Below are positions 1 to 6,090 of a stretch of DNA of 6,264 nucleotides, in pieces; position 1 is the stretch's first letter, and each line of letters starts with the position of its first letter. The stretch covers positions 1 through 6,264 of the forward strand of contig URWB01000127.1 of the NCBI GenBank assembly GCA_900551415.1, read 5' to 3'. Source of the DNA: an uncultured Eubacteriales bacterium (GTDB lineage Bacteria; Bacillota; Clostridia; Peptostreptococcales; Anaerovoracaceae). The position numbers and the translations under genes were made by a program. The notes under the pieces were generated by a model. It did no database searches, was not told the origin of the DNA, and saw only the letters and a list, made by a program, of their open reading frames with translations.

Positions 1-704
1 GAAATAACATAGCGGATCATTTCGGGTGCTGCAAACGTAAATGTGCTGACGCCTGTTCTGCCAAACTTCGTTGAATCCATTAAAATCGCTGTGGTGTCGC
101 TGTTTTTCACAATAGTCTGACGGAGGATATAGTCCTCAATGACGCTGGTCGTAAACCCCTTGCCCGGCAGATACCCGCCCACGCCAAGAAAGGCGATATT
201 AAAATGCATATCTGCGATCATCTTATCGGCGATCGTGCCATTGACGCAAAAGCTGTTTTTGTTGATACTGCCGCCAAGCATCATCAGCGAAACGTCCGGC
301 AGTGCAGATAGATCGATCGCGCAGTTCAGGCCGGTCGTTGTTACAAAATATTTTCCGTTCGGAAAGAGCTTGGCAAACTGTGCGGTCGTTGTGCCGGATC
401 CAAGAAAGACAGCGGTATCCTCTTTGAGAAGCTGGACGGCCTTGCGGGCGATCTGCGCCTTTCCCTCGGCCTGCTCAATACTGCGCTTGGCATAACCTGC
501 CTCAGACACACCGACGAGATAATCTACAGACTTAGCTCCTCCAAACACACGCACGATCTTATTGCTTTGCCCAAGAAATTCCAGATCACGGCGCACGGTC
601 ATATCGGAAACATCCGGCAGAGCGGCCTTGATTTCCGCAAAGGAGACCTCACCGTTTCGATTGACCAATCTTGTGATTTTTTCTCTGCGTTCATCTGCAT
701 TCAT
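1..704 (-). CDS. DeoR-family transcriptional regulator (partial, C-terminus beyond window edge)
   Basis: A DNA-binding regulator of the DeoR/GlpR family, which typically represses sugar or polyol catabolic genes and is released by a phosphorylated sugar. Reading the minus strand from the ATG at 704-702 gives 234 complete codons with no stop before the window edge. The family is about 250 residues, so only a short tail is missing. The N-terminal winged helix-turn-helix spans about residues 5-57, with the hallmark TVRRDL at 36-41 and the FGGA that closes the domain at 54-57. The C-terminal sensor domain shows GSGTTT at 102-107 (phosphosugar-binding loop), a GG(x)nG segment near 145-158 and DSTKFG at 210-215. 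A GGGAG ribosome-binding site (713-717) lies 8 bases before the ATG, which fixes the start. The gene is divergent from the dehydrogenase/ABC operon and is the obvious candidate to control it. The ligand cannot be read from the sequence. Confidence 0.93.
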   Translation of the reverse strand, partial: MNADERREKITRLVNRNGEVSFAEIKAALPDVSDMTVRRDLEFLGQSNKIVRVFGGAKSVDYLVGVSEAGYAKRSIEQAEGKAQIARKAVQLLKEDTAVFLGSGTTTAQFAKLFPNGKYFVTTTGLNCAIDLSALPDVSLMMLGGSINKNSFCVNGTIADKMIADMHFNIAFLGVGGYLPGKGFTTSVIEDYILRQTIVKNSDTTAILMDSTKFGRTGVSTFTFAAPEMIRYVI

Positions 705-737
705 AGTCTTTTCTCCCGACTCTATGTAACATGTAAG

Positions 738-809
738 AATGTTTGATTTGATGGCTAAAAATGTTCGACTGCTGAGAGTATATCATATTTTATCAAATAA
801 TCAAACATT
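738..809. promoter_or_regulatory. Cluster of three DeoR/GlpR-like operator half-sites
   Basis: The 11-mer AATGTTTGATT occurs at 738-748. A 9/11 match, AATGTTCGACT, lies at 760-770 in the same orientation, 22 bp away (two helical turns). The exact reverse complement AATCAAACATT lies at 799-809. The motif resembles the half-site of the E. coli GlpR operator (ATGTTCGAT-like). The copies flank and overlap the regulator's own promoter, so I infer that they bind the DeoR-family protein encoded next to them. Their distance from the divergent operon's start codon (over 170 bp) leaves control of that operon open; looping or an undetected promoter would be needed. Confidence 0.55.
777..804 (-). promoter_or_regulatory. 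Sigma-A-like promoter of the DeoR-family regulator
   Basis: On the minus strand there is a -35 element TTGATT (804-799), a 16-base spacer and a -10 element TATACT (782-777). This is close to consensus and would start transcription near 770, about 65 bases upstream of the regulator's ATG. The -35 lies inside one copy of the repeated operator-like motif, and another copy covers the expected start point. This arrangement fits autorepression. Assigned by inspection only. Confidence 0.6.
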
Positions 810-900
810 TATTGATATTTTTTTAACGGAAATGTGCAAATCAACAAAATGAAGGCATAAAGTTTGTTAATAAATCTTATCACAATTGTTAAATTTTTTG

Positions 901-937
901 TTGCAAGCAAACGCTCACTGTGATATTTTATAACACA
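901..937 (+). promoter_or_regulatory. Candidate promoter of the dehydrogenase/ABC operon with overlapping imperfect palindrome
   Basis: A possible -35 TTGCAA (901-906) is followed after 17 bases by TATTTT (924-929), about 50 bases before the dehydrogenase ATG. The -10 region overlaps an imperfect palindrome at 919-937, with outer arms TGTG/CACA and inner arms TAT/ATA around a short centre, 14 of 19 positions symmetric. This could be an operator for an unknown regulator. The promoter match is weaker than that of the divergent gene. The rest of 705-979 is AT-rich with no coding potential. Confidence 0.4.
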
Positions 938-979
938 ATAAGTTTGAAATAACAATTTTCAAAAGGAAGTGTGTTTATA

Positions 980-2044
980 ATGAACGCAATTGTAAAGGAG
1001 TTCCCCGGTCAGGAAGGAACATTTTACCGCACGAATTTGCCGGAACCGGTCCCTGGTCCGGGACAGGTCAAAATCAAAGTAATGGCAGCCTCGATCTGCG
1101 CCTCTGACATTCACGCTTTGTATAACGGCCTGATGGCAGACCGCTACCGCTACCCTGTGATCATCGGCCACGAGGGCGCGGGCGTTGTCGTTGAGGTCGG
1201 CGAAGGCGTCGAGGATATCCGGGTAGGGGATCGCGTGACGGCGGAGACCACTCTGACCTCCTGCGGGACTTGTGAATACTGCCGTAAGGGCGAGACCAAT
1301 ATGTGTGCAAGCCGCAAGGGCCTCGGCTCCGCCGCGGACGGTTATTTCGCAAACTATTGCATTGCCTCTGCAAAATACTGCCACAAGCTGGCGGACGATC
1401 TGAGCTTTGAAGAGGGCGCGTTGGCAGAGCCGTTTGCCTGCGTTGTCCACGCGGTATGCAATCTGACCCATCCGATGGCGGGGGATCTGGTGTTGGTGGT
1501 CGGCCCCGGCCCCATGGGGCAAATGGTTGCGGCTTTGGCCAAGGCATCGGGATGCGTGGTGGTGATCTCGGGTATCAACGGCGATGAGGAGCGTCTCCGC
1601 TTTGCCAGAGAAAACTACGGCATTCAGCATACGGTCAATTCGCAGGAAACCGATTTGAAGGCTTATCTGGAGTCCCTTTCCGATGGCCGCGGCGCGGACT
1701 ATGTCTATGATTGCACCGGCGCTGTTCCCGGTATTTTGAGCGGACTGGATTGCTGCAAGCGCAAGGGGACCTTTGTTGCCATCGGCATGAACATGGGCAA
1801 TATCCCGCTGGATTATTACAACATCGTCTACAAAAAGGAGATCACGATCCAGGGGGATAAGTCCACCAGTACGGTGACCTGGGCGAGAACGCTGCGCATT
1901 ATGAACGGCAAGTGCGTGGACCTGAAGCCTCTCATCAGCGAAGTGATCCCCATGTCCGAGTGGAAAGAGGGATATGAGACCTTCCGTAAGGCTAAGGGAA
2001 TGAAGGTCATTATGCATCCGTGGGAAGATGAAACGATAGGATAA
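980..2044 (+). CDS. Zinc-dependent medium-chain alcohol/polyol dehydrogenase
   Basis: A cytoplasmic 354-residue oxidoreductase of the zinc MDR superfamily (sorbitol, threonine and galactitol-phosphate dehydrogenase relatives), expected to oxidise a secondary alcohol with NAD(P). Length is typical. The catalytic zinc ligands are recognisable as Cys40, the His64-Glu65 pair in GHEGAG, and Glu150 in EPFACVVHAV. The structural zinc loop has four cysteines at 95, 98, 101 and 109. The Rossmann domain starts with GPGPMG at 175-180. The usual acidic residue at the end of the second Rossmann strand is not evident (SGINGDEER), so I cannot decide between NAD and NADP. The ATG at 980 is preferred over the in-frame GTG at 971: the AAGGAAG site (963-969) lies 10 bases before the ATG but only 1 base before the GTG. 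It is first in the operon, 21 bp before the ABC ATPase gene, so its substrate probably relates to what the transporter imports. The exact substrate is unknown. Confidence 0.93.
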   Translation: MNAIVKEFPGQEGTFYRTNLPEPVPGPGQVKIKVMAASICASDIHALYNGLMADRYRYPVIIGHEGAGVVVEVGEGVEDIRVGDRVTAETTLTSCGTCEYCRKGETNMCASRKGLGSAADGYFANYCIASAKYCHKLADDLSFEEGALAEPFACVVHAVCNLTHPMAGDLVLVVGPGPMGQMVAALAKASGCVVVISGINGDEERLRFARENYGIQHTVNSQETDLKAYLESLSDGRGADYVYDCTGAVPGILSGLDCCKRKGTFVAIGMNMGNIPLDYYNIVYKKEITIQGDKSTSTVTWARTLRIMNGKCVDLKPLISEVIPMSEWKEGYETFRKAKGMKVIMHPWEDETIG

Positions 2045-2065
2045 GAGCGAAAGGGAGCGAAGCAA

Positions 2066-3184
2066 ATGAGTGTTGCTATTCATATCAAAGACGCTGTAAA
2101 AAAGTACGGAGAGAATGTTATCATACCGGATCTGAGCCTCAGCATCCGCGAGGGAGAGTTCTTTACTTTGCTTGGCCCCTCGGGCTGCGGAAAAACAACA
2201 TTGCTGCGCATGATCGCGGGCTTTAATTCCATTGAGGGCGGCGACTTCTACTTTAACGACCGTCGGATCAATGAGCTGGACCCTGCCAAGCGCAATATCG
2301 GTATGGTGTTCCAGAATTACGCGATCTTCCCGCATCTGAATGTTCGCAAAAATGTGGAGTTTGGCCTGCGAAACAAGAAGTTCCCTAAAGATCAGATCGC
2401 TGCACAGGCGGACAAGTTTATGCAGCTCATGCAGATCGACCAGTTCGCGGACCGTATGCCGGAACGTCTTTCCGGCGGACAGCAGCAGCGTGTTGCGCTG
2501 GCGCGTGCGCTTTGCATCGAGCCGGATGTTCTGCTGATGGACGAGCCCCTTTCTAACCTTGATGCCAAGCTGCGCGTGGAGATGCGGACGGTCATTAAGA
2601 ATATTCAGCATTCCGTCGGGATCACCACGGTTTATGTGACCCACGATCAGGAAGAGGCAATGGCCGTGTCGGACCGGATCGCCGTAATGAACGGCGGCGT
2701 GATCCAGCATGTCGGAAAGCCGAAGAATATCTACCAGCGTCCTGCAAACCTGTTTGTCTCTACCTTTATCGGCCGCTCCAATGTGTTGGAAGGAAGCCTT
2801 GAGATGCGGGACGGCAAGGCATATCTTGTAACGAAATGCGGTTATCGCGCGGAGATGAAAAATATTCGTCCGGAGGAGCAGCGCGATCAGAACGTCATCC
2901 TTTCCGTCCGTCCGGAAGAACTGCTGCTCGGCACAGGCATCGAGGCTGACGGTATGAAGGGCATTGTGGACGATTGCGTGTTTCTCGGCTTGAATACTCA
3001 CTATTTTGTCACGCTCTCTACCGGTGAGCAGGTGGAGATCATTCAGGAATCGTCGATCGACAGCATCATTGAGCCGGGCACGGCCATCACGCTGACGATC
3101 AATACAGAGAAGGTCAATCTCTTCCATGCAGAGACAAAGGTCAACCTTCTTACCGGAGTGCAGAACGACCTTGTGACTGCGTGA
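2066..3184 (+). CDS. ABC transporter ATP-binding protein (FbpC/PotA type)
   Basis: The 372-residue ATPase that would power the importer whose permease follows. Motifs appear in canonical order: Walker A GPSGCGKTT at 37-45, Q-loop glutamine at 83 (FQNYAIFPH), signature LSGGQQQR at 135-142, Walker B VLLMDEP at 155-161, D-loop SNLD at 163-166, and switch His193 in VTHDQEEAM. The extra C-terminal part (from about residue 240) carries SVRPEE and a following beta-rich stretch typical of the TOBE domain in iron, polyamine, sulfate and sugar importers. The start is supported by AAGGGAG (2051-2057), 8 bases before the ATG. The gene lies 21 bp after the dehydrogenase and 19 bp before the permease, so one transcript is likely. 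Closest family types include ferric-iron, spermidine/putrescine, phosphonate and sugar-phosphate (AfuC-like) ATPases. Motifs alone do not give the substrate. Confidence 0.95.
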   Translation: MSVAIHIKDAVKKYGENVIIPDLSLSIREGEFFTLLGPSGCGKTTLLRMIAGFNSIEGGDFYFNDRRINELDPAKRNIGMVFQNYAIFPHLNVRKNVEFGLRNKKFPKDQIAAQADKFMQLMQIDQFADRMPERLSGGQQQRVALARALCIEPDVLLMDEPLSNLDAKLRVEMRTVIKNIQHSVGITTVYVTHDQEEAMAVSDRIAVMNGGVIQHVGKPKNIYQRPANLFVSTFIGRSNVLEGSLEMRDGKAYLVTKCGYRAEMKNIRPEEQRDQNVILSVRPEELLLGTGIEADGMKGIVDDCVFLGLNTHYFVTLSTGEQVEIIQESSIDSIIEPGTAITLTINTEKVNLFHAETKVNLLTGVQNDLVTA

Positions 3185-3203
3185 GCGGGGAAAGGGTATT
3201 CAG

Positions 3204-4856
3204 ATGAAGCATAAGAAATTAGAGATATGGTCGTTCTTTACGCTTGCCTTCCTTGTGCTCGCGATCCTGTTTTTGGTTTACCCGATGCTCGGTATCCTCA
3301 AGCAGGCGGTGATCAGTCCGGAAGGAAATTTCACTCTTTCACAGTTTGCAAAATTTTTCGGCGACTCCTATTACAGCGTCACGATCCTCAACAGCTTTAA
3401 GGTCACGGTCGCGATCACTCTTTTTACGCTCCTGCTTGCGCTTCCGTTTTCCTACTTTTATACATTTTATCATATCAAAGGATCGAAATTTCTCTTTGTT
3501 GTGAGCATCCTGTGCTCCATGTCCGCGCCTTTTATCGGGGCGTATGCCTGGATCATGCTGCTTGGCCGCTCCGGCGTCATTACGCTGTTTTTCAAAAATG
3601 TGTTCGGCATCACGCTTGGAAGCATTTACGGCTTCAAGGGCATTGTGCTCGTGCAGTCGCTCAAGCTGTTCCCGCTGGTGTTCATCTATATGAACGGCGC
3701 GTTCCGCAATGTGGATAACACACTGATGGAGGCGAGCGCCAATCTCGGGTGCAGCGGTGCAAAGCGCTTTTTCAGCATCGTGATGAACCTCTCCATGCCG
3801 ACCCTTCTGGCGGCTGCGTTGATGGTCTTTATGCGTGCATTTGCCGACTTCGGCACGCCGCTGATGATCGGCGAGGGCTTCCGAACCTTCCCGGTCGAGA
3901 TCTATAATCAGTATCTTGGCGAAAACGGACAGGATCACAATTTTGCCGCCGCGATTTCCGTCATTGCCATTATCGTGACCGGCGCCATTTTCCTGATCCA
4001 ACAGATTGCCACCAGTCGCTATCGTTTTTCCATCAATGCCCTGCATCCAATCGACAAGAAAAAGCCGAAGGGCATTTCCGGACTTCTGATGCACCTTTAC
4101 TGCTATCTTCTGGTATTCATCGGCTTTGCACCGAATCTGTATGTGTGCTATCTGTCCTTCCGCAACTGCAGCGGCGCTATTTTCAAGCCCGGATACTCTC
4201 TGGTCAATTATCGCGCCGCCGCCAAAAAGCTCCTTGCCCGCAGTATTGAAAATACGCTGCTGCAGGGTGTTGTTGCGTTGGCGATCATCATTGTGCTTTC
4301 TGTGCTCATCTCCTACTTGGTCGTGCGCCGCAGCGGGCCGCTCAATCATGCGATCGATACGATGGCAATGCTGCCCTATATCATGCCCGGCTCCGTCATC
4401 GGCATCGCGTTGGTCATCGCCTTCGGCCAGAAGCCATGGGCGCTTACGGGTACTTTCATCATTATGGTGCTCAATCTGGTCATTCGCCGTATGCCCTACA
4501 CCATCCGTTCGGCAACGGCACGCCTGATGCAGATTCCCATGAGCATAGAGGAGGCTTCCATCAGTCTCGGAGCCAGCAAGCTCAAGACCTTCCTGAAGGT
4601 CACCGTTCCGATGATGTCCAGCGGTATCATGTCCGGTGCGATCCTAAGCTGGGTCGCTATCGTAACGGAGCTTTCCGGCGCGATCATTCTGTATAACAAC
4701 AAAACGATCAACCTCACCATGTCCACCTATGTGGCCATCAGCCGTGGAGCGGACGGCACTGCCTGTGCCTTTGCTGCGATCCTTACCCTTCTGACCATCG
4801 TTTCCATGCTGGTCTTCCTGCGCCTGAGCAAGTCGGAGGACGATATCCGGCTATAA
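3204..4856 (+). CDS. ABC transporter permease, two fused transmembrane domains (FbpB type)
   Basis: A 550-residue inner-membrane protein forming the whole translocation channel of a binding-protein-dependent importer. Two homologous halves are fused. Each carries an EAA loop that docks on the ATPase: one starting at Glu176 (EASANLGCSGAKRFF) and one at Glu449-450 (EEASISLGASKLKTF), about 274 residues apart. I count about twelve hydrophobic segments, six per half, beginning at residues 10-32 and ending near 518-540. This fused layout is that of FbpB, ThiP and AfuB, rather than the separate permeases of PotB/PotC. The start is supported by AAAGGG (3191-3196), 7 bases before the ATG. No solute-binding protein gene lies on either side within the window, though a type I importer needs one; it may be encoded elsewhere. 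The regulator and dehydrogenase suggest a sugar, polyol or phosphorylated derivative rather than iron; this is inference. Confidence 0.94.
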   Translation: MKHKKLEIWSFFTLAFLVLAILFLVYPMLGILKQAVISPEGNFTLSQFAKFFGDSYYSVTILNSFKVTVAITLFTLLLALPFSYFYTFYHIKGSKFLFVVSILCSMSAPFIGAYAWIMLLGRSGVITLFFKNVFGITLGSIYGFKGIVLVQSLKLFPLVFIYMNGAFRNVDNTLMEASANLGCSGAKRFFSIVMNLSMPTLLAAALMVFMRAFADFGTPLMIGEGFRTFPVEIYNQYLGENGQDHNFAAAISVIAIIVTGAIFLIQQIATSRYRFSINALHPIDKKKPKGISGLLMHLYCYLLVFIGFAPNLYVCYLSFRNCSGAIFKPGYSLVNYRAAAKKLLARSIENTLLQGVVALAIIIVLSVLISYLVVRRSGPLNHAIDTMAMLPYIMPGSVIGIALVIAFGQKPWALTGTFIIMVLNLVIRRMPYTIRSATARLMQIPMSIEEASISLGASKLKTFLKVTVPMMSSGIMSGAILSWVAIVTELSGAIILYNNKTINLTMSTYVAISRGADGTACAFAAILTLLTIVSMLVFLRLSKSEDDIRL

Positions 4857-4931
4857 GTGATCCCTGCGGTTTTTATGCAGTTGAAGCTGTATAGAAATAG
4901 ATTTTACAACGAAAAAGGAGATTCAAGCACG

Positions 4932-5864
4932 ATGAAAAAACGTCTGAAAGCCACTACGATTGACGAAAACTTCCGCACCTTCCTTGCCTCAAAGCGCTCG
5001 TCCGGTGTCAGAGAGAAAACTATCCTCTCCTATCAGCAAGCCTATCAAGCCGTCAATAGGCACTACCCGATAGGAGAAATGGATATGACCGCATTTCATG
5101 CGGATACGCTAAACGCTTTGATTGAAGCGCTGCTGCGTGCCAACCTCTCCCGCAATTCCATCCACACCTATACGGTCGCATTGGCCTCGTTCTTCAACTG
5201 GTGCAAGACCGAGGGAATATCCCGCTATACCTTCAAGCCATACAAGGGGGAGGAAACGGTCAAAACGCCTTACACCGATGCAGAGCTGAAACAGCTGCTC
5301 AGAAAGCCGAATCTGAAACGGTGCGATTTCTCCGAATATCGGTCATGGGTTATCATCAATCTTCTGCTCAACTGCGGTTGTCGGGCCTCTACGGTCCGCA
5401 GTTTTCAGGTACGGGATTTGGATTTGGAAAACAGAGTTCTCTTCACACGCCATATCAAGAACAACCGTCCTCAGCCACTACCCCTTTGCTTCGATATGGT
5501 CGCCATCCTGCAAGAGTATCTGACATACCGCGAGGGAAAAGCGAATGAACCACTCTTTCCATCCGATGCGGATAAGCCAATGACCGAAAACGGTTTGCGC
5601 TGCAGTATTGCCAACGACAACAGGAGACGCGGGGAAAAAAAGACTTCCATCCACCTTTTCCGACACACCTTTGCCCGCAAGTATCTTGTCGATTGCGGAG
5701 GCAATGCGTTCACACTCCAAAAGCTGTTAGGCCACTCTATGCTTGATATGACAAAGCACTATTGCGCCATCTATGACGTGGATTTAGTTAAAAATTTCGA
5801 TGAATTTAGTTCGCTCAGTCAACTCAGCACGAAACGGATAAAGCTCCCGACCGGAAAGCGATAA
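4932..5864 (+). CDS. Tyrosine recombinase / site-specific integrase
   Basis: A 310-residue DNA strand-exchange enzyme of the tyrosine recombinase family (XerC/XerD/integrase type). The N-terminal part (about residues 8-95) fits the helical core-binding domain, for example RNSIHTYTVALASFFNWC. The catalytic domain keeps every expected residue: Arg151 in GCRASTVRS, Lys176 in RHIKNNRPQPLPL, His241 and Arg244 in HLFRHTFA, His268 in LLGHS, and nucleophile Tyr277 in KHYCAI, 9 residues after His268 as is usual. It is therefore probably active. There is no extra arm-binding N-terminal domain, so it resembles Xer-like or invertase-type enzymes more than large phage integrases. The frame is open from a GTG at 4857, but the ATG at 4932 has AAAGGAG (4914-4920) 11 bases upstream and is preferred. 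It starts 75 bp after the permease stop with no terminator between, so read-through from the operon is possible. A weak promoter (TTGAAG 4881-4886, TTACAA 4904-4909) is conceivable. Its target site is unknown. Confidence 0.92.
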   Translation: MKKRLKATTIDENFRTFLASKRSSGVREKTILSYQQAYQAVNRHYPIGEMDMTAFHADTLNALIEALLRANLSRNSIHTYTVALASFFNWCKTEGISRYTFKPYKGEETVKTPYTDAELKQLLRKPNLKRCDFSEYRSWVIINLLLNCGCRASTVRSFQVRDLDLENRVLFTRHIKNNRPQPLPLCFDMVAILQEYLTYREGKANEPLFPSDADKPMTENGLRCSIANDNRRRGEKKTSIHLFRHTFARKYLVDCGGNAFTLQKLLGHSMLDMTKHYCAIYDVDLVKNFDEFSSLSQLSTKRIKLPTGKR

Positions 5865-5945
5865 ATCCTGCCGACCTCCGTGTGGACCTGTTCCGGTTCA
5901 TATCGTCTTTGCCTTTGCCCCTCGAAATGTAAATTCAGCCTTATC

Positions 5946-6018
5946 AAAAACTGTCGTCTTTTCTCGCTCTATATCTAATCCCAATAGGTATATAGGAGAC
6001 CAAGAGACGACAGTTTTT
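5946..6018. repeat. Long imperfect hairpin with 14-bp perfect inverted-repeat arms
   Basis: The arm AAAAACTGTCGTCT (5946-5959) is exactly repeated in reverse complement at 6005-6018. The 45-base spacer can pair further: CTATAT (5969-5974) with ATATAG (5990-5995). The whole region could therefore form one extended imperfect stem. Because the arms end in five A/T, it could act as a weak bidirectional terminator. Lying 81 bases after the recombinase stop, it could also be a recombination or element-end site. A dispersed intergenic repeat is a third reading. Which is true cannot be told from one copy. Confidence 0.7.
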
Positions 6019-6044
6019 GCTCCCACAATTCCATACAAAATCTC

Positions 6045-6089
6045 AAGAGCTGTACCAGCATCCTCGTGATGTCGGTGCAGCTCTTTTTT
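6045..6089 (+). terminator. Intrinsic (Rho-independent) terminator
   Basis: The stem AAGAGCTGTACC (6045-6056) pairs with GGTGCAGCTCTT (6074-6085), with a single G-U wobble over 12 pairs. An inner stem GCATC/GATGT extends the hairpin. A run of six T (6084-6089) follows at once. This is a strong plus-strand terminator, about 180 bases after the recombinase stop, and would end transcripts of the recombinase and any operon read-through. Its T-tract directly abuts the GC-rich Ig-like coding segment. The stretch 5865-6044 holds no gene I can support apart from the hairpin at 5946-6018. Confidence 0.85.
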
Positions 6090-6090
6090 C

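Noticed and set aside
139..495. 118-codon plus-strand open frame
   Set aside because: Lies entirely opposite the DeoR-family regulator, whose motifs are clear; no recognisable product.
864..892. Rex-like redox operator (TTGTTAA half-sites) upstream of the dehydrogenase
   Set aside because: The two TTGTTAA copies are direct repeats, not the inverted pair with the short spacing that Rex requires.
971..979. GTG at 971 as start of the dehydrogenase
   Set aside because: It is 1 base from the Shine-Dalgarno sequence; the ATG at 980 has proper spacing.
959..3127. 722-codon open frame on the minus strand opposite the dehydrogenase and ABC ATPase
   Set aside because: Both sense genes have complete family motifs and ribosome-binding sites and happen to share the same frame, so their codon bias keeps one antisense frame open across both. 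The antisense product shows no recognisable domain.
3339..4349. 336-codon minus-strand open frame opposite the permease
   Set aside because: Very charged, His/Asp/Lys-rich antisense of hydrophobic codons; no domain. The plus-strand permease with two EAA loops explains the region.
4857..4931. GTG at 4857 as start of the recombinase, adding 25 residues
   Set aside because: It immediately follows the permease stop without its own ribosome-binding site, whereas AAAGGAG precedes the ATG at 4932. Translational coupling cannot be fully excluded.
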